A stretch of DNA of 64,000 nucleotides, taken from contig NZ_LMXH01000007.1 of assembly GCF_001541095.1 (NCBI RefSeq), forward strand, positions 72,391 through 136,390, written 5' to 3'. The DNA comes from Paenibacillus sp. FJAT-26967. Its GTDB lineage: Bacteria > Bacillota > Bacilli > Paenibacillales > NBRC-103111. The notes beneath the pieces are model-generated. The model saw only the letters and a program-made list of their open reading frames with translations. It had not been told where the DNA came from and did not search any database. Made by a program: the position numbers and the translations under genes. This document shows, in pieces, positions 27,189-36,325 of the stretch (position 1 is its first letter; each line of letters opens with the position of its first letter).

Positions 27189-28259
27189 TTACGAAATCCA
27201 CAGCCCCTGCTCTTTCAAAATTCTCTCTTCATAGTAATCAAACACATTGCGTATAGCCGCTGCCCGGCCATTCATTTCTTTGCGTTTGGCAAAATATTGT
27301 GCCGCCATTACGGTGGAGTGCTCCATATACGTTCTAATCCGTAGTTTGGATACCTCCTGCAGTTCGCTCTCATGTTCGATAAGCTCAAACAACTCCCGAG
27401 CGTCTTCCTTTTCCCCCGCCAGGCTGAGCAGCACGATTTCTTCACACAAGATAAGCATACCCATAATTCTTTCGCGGCGCTTTAAAGTGTTTTCTTCGAA
27501 TCCGTCCCTGATCACGGCAATAAAATTAATCCGGTTAATTCCATTCTCCCCGCTGATCTGACTGAAATATTTGGCATAGTAAAGAACAGCCAGATCGTCG
27601 AAATTGTCGGCGATAGCCTTTTTGTCGGGAATATATTTATTGAATAAATACCTCTCGGACTCTTCCAGTAAATAGGCCAGACTTTTCTCGCGGGGCACGG
27701 GTACCGAGTACAGCACATTCCAGTAAAAAAGCAGCGCTTTGGACGGATCAGACATTTTGCGTGCCATTCTGCCATCTGAGAACAGCAGAGTCCCTCCTCC
27801 GTAAATAAGAGACAGTATCCCGAACATCGTGACGAATAAGGTATCGTAGCTTGCTTTGATGACAGTCAGAGCCAACACTCCCGTCAGGATACTGGCAACC
27901 GGCCCCAGAATGAAAATGATAGACTGCTTCGCATTATTCTCCCTGTAAGATTCATCGTCTTGGAATTCCGCTACATCGACCAGCACGTGGCCTATCCAAT
28001 AGAAATTTTTCATCGAAACGTACATTTTCTTATCCAAGACTGATAGAGTAAACGGCCCTAACCGGAAATAAACCACCTTCCTGCATGTAATAAAAGCTCC
28101 TATGACGTGTCCCGCCTCATGGATGAACAGCGCGGCAGCGGCAGCCGCGGCGAAGGCGGCAACGGCTAACAGCGCTTCCATTAAATCTACCCGGAATAAT
28201 AGAAGCAGTACGATAATGACCGCTAGGAAAATAAGAAGTTTTGTTGATTTTTTAGTCAT
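27189..28259 (-). CDS. M50-family (site-2-protease-like) membrane metallopeptidase
   Basis: 356 aa. Two N-terminal hydrophobic segments, the second carrying the zinc motif HEAGH near residue 47. Two further membrane segments follow at about 113-160. FSDGR near residue 175 is a candidate for the third zinc-ligand motif (xDG). The C-terminal ~190 residues are soluble and helical, an unusual extension for a small M50 protease. Intramembrane proteolysis of a regulator or peptide is the likely job. AAAGGAG before the ATG. Stand-alone. Confidence 0.82.
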   Translation of the reverse strand: MTKKSTKLLIFLAVIIVLLLLFRVDLMEALLAVAAFAAAAAAALFIHEAGHVIGAFITCRKVVYFRLGPFTLSVLDKKMYVSMKNFYWIGHVLVDVAEFQDDESYRENNAKQSIIFILGPVASILTGVLALTVIKASYDTLFVTMFGILSLIYGGGTLLFSDGRMARKMSDPSKALLFYWNVLYSVPVPREKSLAYLLEESERYLFNKYIPDKKAIADNFDDLAVLYYAKYFSQISGENGINRINFIAVIRDGFEENTLKRRERIMGMLILCEEIVLLSLAGEKEDARELFELIEHESELQEVSKLRIRTYMEHSTVMAAQYFAKRKEMNGRAAAIRNVFDYYEERILKEQGLWIS

Positions 28260-28409
28260 AGCTCTCTCCTTTGCGTATAGACAAGACCTGCGCCCTGGGG
28301 ATCGGCAGATTCCTGATTGTACAATAGCGATATTTTACCATATGTTGAAAAAGCATTTCAAAGTTTGGAAGCAAAAAACTTTATCGCGTTAATTAATTGT
28401 AGTACAAAA

Positions 28410-28440
28410 ATACCCCGAGTCACTTTGTTCAGTGACCCGG
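28410..28440 (-). terminator. Terminator downstream of the flavin monooxygenase
   Basis: CCGAGTCACT pairs with AGTGACCCGG and on the minus strand is followed by a T-rich tail. The rest of the 337-base gap (28260-28596) shows only a 12-base palindrome GTTAACGTTAAC at 28538-28549. Confidence 0.7.
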
Positions 28441-28596
28441 AGCAGCGGGATAGATAAACATGCGCTCGCAAGGAAACGGACCTATCCGATAATCACCATC
28501 GTTCGAATTAAATGTCTTAATTCCAGCCTGATTAGTTGTTAACGTTAACTTCCTCTGCCGTCATGAATCGGAGATACGGACCGGTGATCTCCAGTA

Positions 28597-30051
28597 TCAG
28601 GCACCGCTGACCTCTGCGCCCGCTTCAACCAGCAGCTCCCTCTTCATAAAGTGCCCGGCTGACGGCCTCTCCAGTCCCAGATGCTCGCGCAGCGTCCTCC
28701 CGCTGTAATCGCTTCGGAACAAACCGCGGTCCTGCAGAATAGGCACGACCTTGTCCACGAAATCATCCAGATGTCCGGGAAGCACGGGCGGCATGATGTT
28801 GAAGCCATCGCAGCCGTACTCCTCGAACCACTGCTCCATCAGATCCGCCAGCTGCTGCGGCGTGCCGACGAACTGGAGGTGGCCTCTGGCTCCGATGAGC
28901 CGCTTGCCGATCTCGCGGATCGACAGCCGCTCCCGCCGGGCCGTGTCCATAATGAGCTGGACACGGCTTTTCATCCCGTTGGAGGCGCCTACGGGATCGG
29001 GGATCTCCGGCAGCTGCCCGTCGAGCGGATAACTGCCGAGGTCGAAGTTCAGCAGACCGGACAGCATCAGGACAATCGTATCGTCCGGGATGAGATCCTG
29101 GAGCTGCCTGAAGCGAAGCTGCGCTTCTTCTTCGGTGTCGCCTATGACCGGCGACAAGCCCGGCATGATCTTCAGGCTGCCGGGCTGCCTGCCATACTCC
29201 GCCAGCTTGCCGTTTAAGCCGGCGTAAAACTCCTTCGCCGCAGCCAGCGACTGCTGTGCGGTGAAGATTACTTCGCCGAAGCTGGCGGCGAAGTCCTGCC
29301 CCGGGCCGGAAGACCCGGCCTGGATGAGGACGGGATAGCCCTGCGGAGGCCGCGGTACGTTGAGCGGCCCGCGTGTAGAATACCACTGCCCGGTGTAACC
29401 GGCAGGGGTGATCCGCGCCTCGTCGGCGAACTGCCCCGACTGGCGGTCCAGGATGAGCGCGTCATCCTGCCAGCTGTCCCACAGCCGGGTCGCCGCTTCC
29501 GCGAACTCGCGGGCCATCTCATAGCGGAGACCGTGCTCGGGATGCTTCTCGCGCCCGTAGTTCTGCGCCTCGACATCCAGCTGCGAGGTGACGATGTTCC
29601 AGCCTGCACGGCCGCCGCTGATGTGGTCCAGCGTTGCGAACTTCCGCGCCACATTGTAAGGCTCATTGTATGTCGTTGACACTGTAGCCGTAAGACCGAT
29701 CCGATCCGTCACGACCGAGAGGGCCGACAGCAGCGTCAGCGGCTCCAGCATTCCTGCCGCGGCAGGACCGACGTTCTGTGCGTAAAGCAGATCCGCGAAG
29801 AAGATCATATCGAATTTGCCGCGCTCGGCAGTCTGCGCCAGCTTCTTGTAGAAGCCCAAATCGAACATGCTCTCGACGCCTGAGTCAGGCTGACGCCAAG
29901 CTGTGTGATGATGGCCGGTGTAGTACAGAAATGCACCCAAGTGAAGCTGTCCCTCTCTCCGGCCGGCACGTTCAGGAGAACTGTGCCCCCCTGAATCCCC
30001 CGTTGTACTAGCGATTTCATCGCTCTCCCTGCTTTTTTTCCATTCGTGCAT
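28597..30051 (-). CDS. LLM-class flavin-dependent monooxygenase (NtaA/SnaA/DszA type)
   Basis: 484 aa bacterial luciferase-fold enzyme using reduced FMN supplied by a reductase. After a polar ~35-residue N-terminus come HLGAFLYYTGHHHTAWRQP, FDMIFFADLL, LEPLTLLSAL, the DHISGGRAGWNIVTS signature near residue 147 and VLIQAGSSGPGQDFAA. The group oxidises sulfonates, sulfides, dibenzothiophene or aminopolycarboxylates. The substrate cannot be fixed, but sulfur scavenging is common in Paenibacillaceae. ATG at 30051 with GGGAG about 10 bases upstream. A leader with promoter and terminator precedes it. Confidence 0.92.
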   Translation of the reverse strand: MHEWKKSRESDEIASTTGDSGGHSSPERAGRREGQLHLGAFLYYTGHHHTAWRQPDSGVESMFDLGFYKKLAQTAERGKFDMIFFADLLYAQNVGPAAAGMLEPLTLLSALSVVTDRIGLTATVSTTYNEPYNVARKFATLDHISGGRAGWNIVTSQLDVEAQNYGREKHPEHGLRYEMAREFAEAATRLWDSWQDDALILDRQSGQFADEARITPAGYTGQWYSTRGPLNVPRPPQGYPVLIQAGSSGPGQDFAASFGEVIFTAQQSLAAAKEFYAGLNGKLAEYGRQPGSLKIMPGLSPVIGDTEEEAQLRFRQLQDLIPDDTIVLMLSGLLNFDLGSYPLDGQLPEIPDPVGASNGMKSRVQLIMDTARRERLSIREIGKRLIGARGHLQFVGTPQQLADLMEQWFEEYGCDGFNIMPPVLPGHLDDFVDKVVPILQDRGLFRSDYSGRTLREHLGLERPSAGHFMKRELLVEAGAEVSGA

Positions 30052-30124
30052 CCCATTCCATCTCCCTTGTAGTAATTAACTTTACTTTTCCAACCGGTTT
30101 AATAGACTTTAGGTTATAAAAAAA

Positions 30125-30167
30125 GAGACCTAGCGGCTGCCCCAACAGGCACAGCGCGCTAAATCTC
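30125..30167 (-). terminator. Leader terminator (candidate attenuator) of the flavin monooxygenase
   Basis: GAGACCTAGCGGCTGCC and GGCACAGCGCGCTAAATCTC pair with few mismatches; on the minus strand seven T's follow. It lies about 50 bases after a good promoter (30222-30251) and some 75 bases before the monooxygenase start. The upstream gene has its own terminator, so this one looks like a regulatory attenuator. Confidence 0.65.
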
Positions 30168-30221
30168 CAGTGGTCTGGTAGAATTACCGTCTATTCAATA
30201 TACGAAGTTTCACATGACGTT

Positions 30222-30251
30222 ATTGTAACGAGACTTGTGAAAAGCTGTCAA
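30222..30251 (-). promoter_or_regulatory. Sigma-A promoter of the flavin monooxygenase leader
   Basis: TTGACA (30251-30246) and TACAAT (30227-30222) on the minus strand, 18 bases apart, pointing at the monooxygenase. Transcription should begin near 30215, giving a 5' leader of about 165 bases. Small hairpins GGTA/TACC and CCAG/CTGG precede the leader terminator. Confidence 0.7.
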
Positions 30252-30296
30252 TTCAATTTTGCGCTTGCTGCCTTCCTGTCCCTCTCCCAGTAAAAA

Positions 30297-30333
30297 AACA
30301 GTTATCCGGGACGGATATGTCCCGTTAACTGTT
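30297..30333 (-). terminator. Terminator of the small DUF-type gene
   Basis: AACAGTTA and TAACTGTT with an inner GGGAC/GTCCC pair, followed on the minus strand by seven T's, 23 bases after the stop of the 78-aa gene. Confidence 0.85.
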
Positions 30334-30355
30334 CTCGCGCTCCATTACCCTGCCC

Positions 30356-30592
30356 TTATGTCCAAGCCCAGAAAAAACCGTCTCGTTCCCAGGCCACTTT
30401 GCCGCCATGCAGTTTGCGGAAAGCTTTTATCACATCTTTGGATAGGGATGCATTTCCGTTCTCATTCACATGTACGAAGTGTTCGCCAAAATGCGATTTG
30501 ATATAGGCTATCGCCTCTTCTTGTCTGAGAATTCCTTTGAATTTCGTTTCGTTAACCATCCATTCCGCAACCTCTTGAGGTGTAATTTCCAC
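30356..30592 (-). CDS. Small conserved hypothetical protein
   Basis: 78 aa, helical, cytoplasmic. Reads ITPQEVAEWMVNE, then LRQEEAIAYIKSHFG, then VIKAFRKLHGG and a final WERDGFFWAW, the style of a small DUF6953-like protein (name tentative). GTG start at 30592 behind AAGGAG with 9-base spacing, and a strong terminator downstream support a real gene. Function unknown. Confidence 0.75.
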   Translation of the reverse strand: MEITPQEVAEWMVNETKFKGILRQEEAIAYIKSHFGEHFVHVNENGNASLSKDVIKAFRKLHGGKVAWERDGFFWAWT

Positions 30593-30825
30593 GGCTACCC
30601 ACTCCTTATCTGTATCTAAAGTAACAGGTCATCCGCTGTAATGCAAAAGTCCGGATTTACCTGCATCACTTCCACTTTTGCACAATGAAGATGCTAATAA
30701 GCGTAATCATCGTCCGAACGATTCTGAAAATACCGCTTTTGAATATCCGCAGGACTAAGATGCTCCATCAGAGGCAGGCCTAACGAATTAACCGGACACC
30801 CCTTACCTGTTCGTCACAAACTTCT

Positions 30826-32739
30826 TTACGTCCGCGACTTCATTTCGGCCAGCATATGCTCCGCAATTTCCTGTACGCTCCTGCCGCCAAGATCACCCTC
30901 GCCTCTTTTGCGGATCGAGACAGTACCCTGAATCCGCTCATTCTCACCGACAATCAGCATGTAAGGGACTTTCTCCATCTGCGCTTCGCGGATCTTGTAG
31001 CCGAGCTTCTCGCTGCGGCCGTCTACCTCGATGCGGATACCTGCATCCAGCAGCTCTTTCCTCACCTGCATAGCATAGTCCAGGTAATTATCGGACACCG
31101 GCAGAACCTTGGCCTGTACCGGTGCCAGCCAGAGCGGGAATTGCCCGCTGTAATGCTCCGTCAGGATTCCGATAAACCGGTCGATGGAGCCGTACACGGC
31201 GCGGTGAATAACCACGGGCCGGTGCTTCAGGTTATCCTCGCCGATATAGGACAGCCCGAACTTCTCGGGCATCTGGAAGTCCAGCTGGATTGTAGCGCAC
31301 TGCCAGCTCCGCTTCAGCGCATCCCGGATATGGAAATCAATCTTGGGACCGTAGAACGCTCCGTCCCCTTCGCTGAGCCGGTACTCCGCTCCGCGGCGCT
31401 CCAGCACGCTCTTAAGCGCATTCTCGGCCTGATCCCACAGCTCTTCCGAACCCATGGAATCTTCGGGACGAGTAGACAGCTCCATCGAATATTCGAAGCC
31501 GAACACCTGATAGAACTGGTCGATCAGCGAGATGACGCGGGAAATTTCCTCTTCAATCTGATCCGGCCGTACGAAAAGATGTGCATCATCCTGACAAAAT
31601 GTGCGGACACGCATCATGCCGTTCAGAGCGCCTGACAGCTCGTGCCGGTGCACCTGGCCGAATTCCGACAGGCGGATCGGCAGCTCCCGGTAGGAACGGA
31701 GGCTGTTTTTGAAAATAAGCATATGTCCCGGGCAGTTCATCGGCTTCAAAGCAAACTTCGTCTCATCGACATCCGTAAAGTACATGTTGTCGCGGTAATG
31801 ATCCCAGTGTCCGGACTGCTCCCACAGCCGCTGGTTCATCATGAGCGGAGTGCGGACTTCCTCGTAATCCTCCTTCGCCTGAAGCTCCCGTGAGAAGCTC
31901 TCCAGCTCGTTGCGGACAGCCATCCCGCCCGGCAGATAGAACGGCATTCCCGGCGCTTCCTCCGAGAACATGAACAGGCCCAGTTCCTTCCCGAGCTTGC
32001 GGTGATCCCGCTTCTTCGCTTCCTCGAGCATATCCAGATGCTCATCCAGCTGAGCCTTCTTCGGGAACGCCGTTCCATAGATGCGCTGCAGCATCTTGTT
32101 GTCCGAGTCGCCGCGCCAGTAAGCACCCGCCACATTCAGCAGCTTGAAGGCCTTGATCCGGCCGGTCGAGGGCAAATGCGGTCCCCGGCACAGATCCAGA
32201 AACTCACCCTGCTCATATATCGTAAGGACCGCCTCTTCCGGCAGATCACGGATCAGCTCCAGCTTGAGCGGGTCGTTCTTCTCTTCAAAAATTGCGGCTG
32301 CTTCTTCACGGCTTACAACTCTGCGCTGAATCGGGAAATTCTCCTGGACAATCTTCCCCATCTCCTGCTCGATGGCAGTGAGATCTTCGGTAGAAAGCGG
32401 CTTTTCTATATCCATGTCATAATAAAATCCATCGTCAATGACGGGCCCGATTCCAAGCTTTACCGACTCTTCCCCGTAAATACGCTTGACCGCCTGGGCC
32501 ATCAGATGCGCCGTACTGTGCCGGTAAATCTCCAGCCCTTCCTTGCTGTCCAGCGTTATGATCTCCAGCACGCAGTCCTCCTCAACGGGACGGCTTAAAT
32601 CCGTGGGAACACCGTTCACCAATCCCGCCACGGCTTGCTTCTTCAGACCGGAGCTGATCGATCCTGCGACTTGTTCAATCGTCGTGCCGTGCGAGAACTC
32701 CCTAACATTTCCGCTTGGCAGCGTCACTTTGATCCACAT
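30826..32739 (-). CDS. thrS: Threonyl-tRNA synthetase
   Basis: About 637 aa class II synthetase that charges tRNA(Thr). Domains in order: N-terminal TGS (about 1-60), the second editing domain with HSTAHLMAQAVKRIY and the Cys/His zinc-type editing residues (about 65-225), the catalytic core (KPMNCPGH with a zinc ligand, motif 2 FGQVHRHELSGALNGMMRVR, motif 3 near GSIDRFIGILTEHY) and the C-terminal anticodon-binding domain. Two ATGs 6 bases apart: GGAGG is 7 bases before the second (32739), which is preferred over 32745. Controlled by a T-box leader. Confidence 0.97.
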   Translation of the reverse strand: MWIKVTLPSGNVREFSHGTTIEQVAGSISSGLKKQAVAGLVNGVPTDLSRPVEEDCVLEIITLDSKEGLEIYRHSTAHLMAQAVKRIYGEESVKLGIGPVIDDGFYYDMDIEKPLSTEDLTAIEQEMGKIVQENFPIQRRVVSREEAAAIFEEKNDPLKLELIRDLPEEAVLTIYEQGEFLDLCRGPHLPSTGRIKAFKLLNVAGAYWRGDSDNKMLQRIYGTAFPKKAQLDEHLDMLEEAKKRDHRKLGKELGLFMFSEEAPGMPFYLPGGMAVRNELESFSRELQAKEDYEEVRTPLMMNQRLWEQSGHWDHYRDNMYFTDVDETKFALKPMNCPGHMLIFKNSLRSYRELPIRLSEFGQVHRHELSGALNGMMRVRTFCQDDAHLFVRPDQIEEEISRVISLIDQFYQVFGFEYSMELSTRPEDSMGSEELWDQAENALKSVLERRGAEYRLSEGDGAFYGPKIDFHIRDALKRSWQCATIQLDFQMPEKFGLSYIGEDNLKHRPVVIHRAVYGSIDRFIGILTEHYSGQFPLWLAPVQAKVLPVSDNYLDYAMQVRKELLDAGIRIEVDGRSEKLGYKIREAQMEKVPYMLIVGENERIQGTVSIRKRGEGDLGGRSVQEIAEHMLAEMKSRT

Positions 32740-32772
32740 ATCCATTCCTCCAGATTAGGGTTATTTGAACGC

Positions 32773-33083
32773 AAAAAAAACGCATCGTCATCCAAGGGAC
32801 GAGTGCGTTCAGCTCGTGGTTCCACCCTAATTCGACCCCTTTGGTCCAGCGCCGGCTAGCCGGGCTTCTGCATCCAATAAGGGTCCTCATCAAGCATCCG
32901 TTAACGGGGATAAGGCGGCGCTGCTTAATTGCTCTGCTTGCACGAGCAGCAGTTTCAGCAGCACGGCTGCAAAGGGGTAATTCCGTTATCAGTCGCTGAA
33001 GGGGTTCGCAGCTTGTGCCCCTCTCTCTGTGCAGCCGGATAACGGAATGTTGTCTCTGGTCAATGCCGGGTTGATCTATCTTG
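32773..33083 (-). promoter_or_regulatory. T-box riboswitch of thrS
   Basis: The minus-strand leader contains the T-box signature AGGGTGGAACCACGAGC (32828-32812), immediately followed by a terminator: AACGCACTCGTC pairs with GACGATGCGTT, then eight T's (32809-32773). A long stem I (TTCCGTTATC with GATAACGGAA) opens the leader, and its inner loop includes a candidate ACC threonine specifier. Uncharged tRNA(Thr) should bind and stabilise the antiterminator. Confidence 0.93.
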
Positions 33084-33089
33084 GGGATC

Positions 33090-33119
33090 ATTATATAGTT
33101 CCACATTGTGTCAGGTCAA
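33090..33119 (-). promoter_or_regulatory. Promoter of the thrS T-box transcript
   Basis: TTGACC (33119-33114) and TATAAT (33095-33090) on the minus strand, spaced 18 bases, a few bases upstream of the T-box leader. Confidence 0.8.
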
Positions 33120-33150
33120 GAGCAAACAAGCGGATTATTTGACCGGCCTG

Positions 33151-33420
33151 TCACGAATGAGCCGCATCTCGGCCGAACGCCTCAACTTCATTGGGGGCCG
33201 GAAGTGAGGTCTGCGCAACCAAGCGCGTAACCGTGATGGCTCCTAACTTGGAGGCAAAAGCGAAAGCTTCCGTGAACTCCGCTCCCTCTCTCAAGCGTAC
33301 AACCCGGTGGAATTCTTCTTCATTCTTCTCTTTACAGAATTTCCAGTATCCTTCAGAATCAGGATAAGGGGAAATCTCACAGGCTTGTTTTCCCCCTGAG
33401 ACTATATCTGCTGGAGGAGT
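33151..33420 (-). pseudogene. 3' remnant of a PfkB-family sugar kinase gene
   Basis: Read on the minus strand, an open frame ending in TGA at 33151 encodes VVRLREGAEFTEAFAFASKL, then GAITVTRLVAQTSLPAPNEV and EAF, the typical C-terminal end of ribokinase/PfkB sugar kinases (GA-T-T-x-GAQ-SLP-EVxAF pattern). There is no ATP-binding core or start upstream, because the DJ-1/PfpI gene begins there. A degraded or truncated kinase tail is the best reading. Confidence 0.5.
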
Positions 33421-33426
33421 GATCCT

Positions 33427-33984
33427 ATGTCCAAGAAGATCCTTTTCATTACAGGCGATGCCGTCGAAGCTCTGGAAATTTATTATCCTTATTATCGTAC
33501 ACTGGAAGAAGGTTATAGTGCGGTCATCGCTTCACCGGCCAAAAAAGTACTGAACACGGTCATTCACGATTTCATCGGGTGGGATACATACACCGAGAAA
33601 CAAGGATATTTGCTCGAATCCCATGTATCCTTCGCCGATGTGGACCCTGCCGAATTCGATGGTCTTATCATACCTGGTGGCCGGGCTCCCGAGTACATCC
33701 GGCTGGATGAGAACATTCCGCGCATCTTGAGTCATTTCTTCGAGAACAACAAACCCGTCGGCGCGATCTGCCATGCAGCGCTTGTTCTTGCCGCTTTGAA
33801 GGACAACCAGTACTTCCAAGGGCGTACGATGACGGCCTATACGGCCTGCCGTTATGACGTGGAAAGTCTGGGTGCAACCTACACGACGGATACGCTGCAC
33901 GTCGACGGCAACATTGTGTCAGGCCACGCCTGGCCGGATCTGCCGGGATTTATGCGGGAGTTCCTGAAGTTGATTAGAAGTTAA
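33427..33984 (+). CDS. DJ-1/PfpI-family protein
   Basis: 185 aa class I glutamine amidotransferase-like fold. Landmarks are ITGDAVEALE (conserved acidic residue), LIIPGGRAPEYIR, and AICHAALVLAAL with the nucleophile-elbow Cys near residue 118. Family members act as chaperones, deglycase-like or stress proteins. GGAGGAGTG precedes the ATG. It overlaps the end of the PfkB remnant's upstream region and is otherwise alone. Confidence 0.92.
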   Translation: MSKKILFITGDAVEALEIYYPYYRTLEEGYSAVIASPAKKVLNTVIHDFIGWDTYTEKQGYLLESHVSFADVDPAEFDGLIIPGGRAPEYIRLDENIPRILSHFFENNKPVGAICHAALVLAALKDNQYFQGRTMTAYTACRYDVESLGATYTTDTLHVDGNIVSGHAWPDLPGFMREFLKLIRS

Positions 33985-34012
33985 ATTATTACATTAATTA
34001 GTCTTCATACAT

Positions 34013-34048
34013 TAAAAAAACAGTGCCCGCCGCAGGCACTGTTTTTTA
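34013..34048. terminator. Bidirectional terminator
   Basis: ACAGTGCC and GGCACTGT with A and T runs on either side, between convergent genes. Confidence 0.9.
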
Positions 34049-34102
34049 TTCAAATTTTGCGTAAATATAGGAAATCTCGCGATCGTCAAAATATACAATC
34101 TC

Positions 34103-35152
34103 TCAAAATTGTGATAAATAATAAGCATATTCAATGGGTCTGCTATAGATAAGTTTCATATGTTTAAATCGTTTCATATCATGATAAATAGTTTTTTGGG
34201 GTTTTCCGTTCATTTCAATAATCCATAACTTCTTCTGTTCATCCAGGACAAAATCCACACTCAGTTCTCCCAGTAATCCCGTAATAGTTTCTGCTTCTTT
34301 AGCAGCTTCCACACTTACCTCCGACAGAGATTTGAGGGTTTCGTCCATTTTTTCCGCTGAAAATAATTTAGAAAAAATTTCTGCAGCATCGCAGACAGTT
34401 TTGCACATGCTCGTGTTAAAGTAATCATCGTAAGCCACTCTTGATGTCAAGGCAGAGACCGTCCATTCTCCAAGAATGCCTTTCTGGACAAGGACACGGA
34501 TATCAAAATACTGACGATCAAGCCGACCCGCACGGATTCCTTGCTGGACCATATATTTCCCCGTACTGAGCAGTTCATTTAATTTAGCCTGAATGTCTTC
34601 ATTTTTCCTGCAAATAAATCTTGGAGCCAGAGTGTGCATAGAGATGTGAATATCCCCATACTCCATTCGTTCAAGCCGGTAAACGGACTCTCCCTTAGAT
34701 CCATACAAAGGCTTAATATACAGAAGTTTATATTGCTCTAATAGTTTTGATATATTCACTTCATGATATAAAAAAGAATCGGGTACATAAGGATAAATAG
34801 CGGACTGTTTTAACAGGTGATAGAAGTCCCATTTATTAAATGAATTAATACTGTTAAAACATTTATTCCTTCCGATTGTTCTCTCCAACCGTTGTATGGT
34901 TATTAATCTATCTTTGTTAAAACAACGGTTATAGACAACATGCGGAAAAGGGAAGGAGCTTTGTTTCCATTTGCCCTTTGTGAAGCTAAATCCAATAATC
35001 TGCTGTTCTTCCCACACAATATCTTCCGGAGTAAAAGCGTAAAGTTTAAGTTTTAAATGGTGATACCGTTGATAAAGCTCCAATATTCTCTTCCGGCTGC
35101 TCCTCTTCTCTACCAAAATACCTATTAAAGGGCGTTTCTCCACTCCCATCAC
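34103..35152 (-). CDS. YheC/YheD-type spore-coat-associated ATP-grasp protein
   Basis: About 349 aa. The family is found on the surface of Bacillales endospores and has an ATP-grasp-like fold. Seen here: FSFTKGKW, PHVVYNRCFN, the KWDFYHLL/PYVPDS linker, LYIKPLYGSKGESVYRL (nucleotide-binding loop), FDIRVLVQKG and LSVDFVLDEQKKLWIIEMNGKP, the ATP-grasp metal-binding end. AT-rich relative to flanking genes. The start is uncertain: a GTG at 35152, the next ATG, or a GTG three codons on, better spaced from GGGAG. Adjacent to the divergent collagen-like exosporium gene. Confidence 0.88.
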   Translation of the reverse strand: MMGVEKRPLIGILVEKRSSRKRILELYQRYHHLKLKLYAFTPEDIVWEEQQIIGFSFTKGKWKQSSFPFPHVVYNRCFNKDRLITIQRLERTIGRNKCFNSINSFNKWDFYHLLKQSAIYPYVPDSFLYHEVNISKLLEQYKLLYIKPLYGSKGESVYRLERMEYGDIHISMHTLAPRFICRKNEDIQAKLNELLSTGKYMVQQGIRAGRLDRQYFDIRVLVQKGILGEWTVSALTSRVAYDDYFNTSMCKTVCDAAEIFSKLFSAEKMDETLKSLSEVSVEAAKEAETITGLLGELSVDFVLDEQKKLWIIEMNGKPQKTIYHDMKRFKHMKLIYSRPIEYAYYLSQF

Positions 35153-35339
35153 TCCCTAGACTTTCTTACCTTATCAAATGCAGGCAAAGGAATAATGGTA
35201 TGGGGCTCCGGCATAGCTGAAAGATATTCAGCCAATGTACGCCTCTATTAGCCTATTTAAAATTTGATAGGTGTTTGTTGTGTCTATCTTTCCAGGCTTT
35301 TAATAGGATGAATTACGTTTGCTAAGGGGAGATGAGCAT

Positions 35340-36173
35340 ATGGGAAAATGTAATTGTCCACCAGGACCTCCAGGACCAGAAGGGCCAAGAGGCCTCCAAG
35401 GGCCGCAAGGAATCCCAGGACCTACTGGACCGGCAGGAGGTCCGGTTGGCCCCACAGGGCAGGCGGGACCTCCCGGGCCGGCAGGTGCTACAGGTCCTGC
35501 GGGACCCGCGGGAGGGCCTCCAGGACCCGCTGGTCCCGCAGGACCGACTGGTGCCACAGGACCGGCAGGAGGTCCGGTTGGACCGACAGGACCCGCTGGT
35601 CCCGCAGGACCTGCTGGAGCCACAGGGCCCGCGGGAGGTCCGGTTGGACCGACAGGGCCGGCAGGCGCCGCAGGATCGGCAGGACCCGCAGGCGCTACAG
35701 GCGCTACGGGACCGGCAGGACCGGCAGGTGTTACGGGTCCAACAGGTGGAGTATTAGGCTTTGCTGATTTTTTTGCATTGATGCCGCCGGATAACGCAGC
35801 TACAGTCGCCCCCGGTACAGACGTAAGTTTCCCACAGAACGGACCTACTAGCGGGGCCGCTATCGTTCGTACGGGCCCCAGCACATTTAACTTGGCTGCA
35901 ATCGGCACATATCAGGTTTTGTTCCAGGTAAGCGTGGCCGAAGCAGGCCAACTCATCTTAACCCTCGGCGGTGCTGATCTGGCTTATACTGTAGTCGGGC
36001 GAGCAACAGGCACTTCTCAGATCGTAGGAATAGCTCTTGTACAAACAACAGTCATCAACTCCATTCTCACCGTACGAAATCCTGCGGGCAACTCCACGGC
36101 ATTAACCATCACCCCTCTTGCCGGAGGAACAAGGCCGGTTTCCGCACACCTTGTTATCACACAAATCGCATAG
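35340..36173 (+). CDS. Collagen-like exosporium protein (BclA type)
   Basis: 277 aa. A short N-terminus (MGKCNC) leads straight into about 45 Gly-X-Y triplets, mostly GPA/GPT/GPP, in residues 7-137. Such a region forms a collagen triple helix. From about 140 to the end is a compact beta-rich domain ([20 protein letters not shown] ... [19 protein letters not shown]) like the trimeric C1q/TNF-like tip of BclA, the hair-like glycoprotein of the exosporium. The start is the ATG at 35340 with AAGGGGAG about 9 bases ahead, not the upstream 35319. Divergent from the YheC/D gene, consistent with late sporulation expression. Confidence 0.9.
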   Translation: MGKCNCPPGPPGPEGPRGLQGPQGIPGPTGPAGGPVGPTGQAGPPGPAGATGPAGPAGGPPGPAGPAGPTGATGPAGGPVGPTGPAGPAGPAGATGPAGGPVGPTGPAGAAGSAGPAGATGATGPAGPAGVTGPTGGVLGFADFFALMPPDNAATVAPGTDVSFPQNGPTSGAAIVRTGPSTFNLAAIGTYQVLFQVSVAEAGQLILTLGGADLAYTVVGRATGTSQIVGIALVQTTVINSILTVRNPAGNSTALTITPLAGGTRPVSAHLVITQIA

Positions 36174-36290
36174 AGAGAAATGGATCGGCTCATTCGTACC
36201 AATCTGCATTTAACGCCTGCTGCTATCCATCTTCAAAATGGATGATGTAACTGCGGTAGACACAATAATTTTAGTGTTTTAAAACAGCAA

Positions 36291-36325
36291 AGAGGGCAGC
36301 CTGTGACGGCTGCCCTCTTCTTTTT
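36291..36325. terminator. Terminator after the collagen-like gene
   Basis: AGAGGGCAGCC and GGCTGCCCTCT, perfect 11-bp stem followed by TCTTTTT. Confidence 0.9.

Noticed and set aside
30052-30215. S-box (SAM) riboswitch upstream of the flavin monooxygenase
   Set aside because: Conserved S-box segments such as the GATGA...GGCAACC core are missing.
35300-35908. Long antisense ORF (202 codons, Gly/Pro/Ala-rich) over the collagen-like gene
   Set aside because: It is a mirror of the GPx triplet repeat; no ribosome binding site, and the plus-strand gene has a proper start and a folded C-terminal domain.
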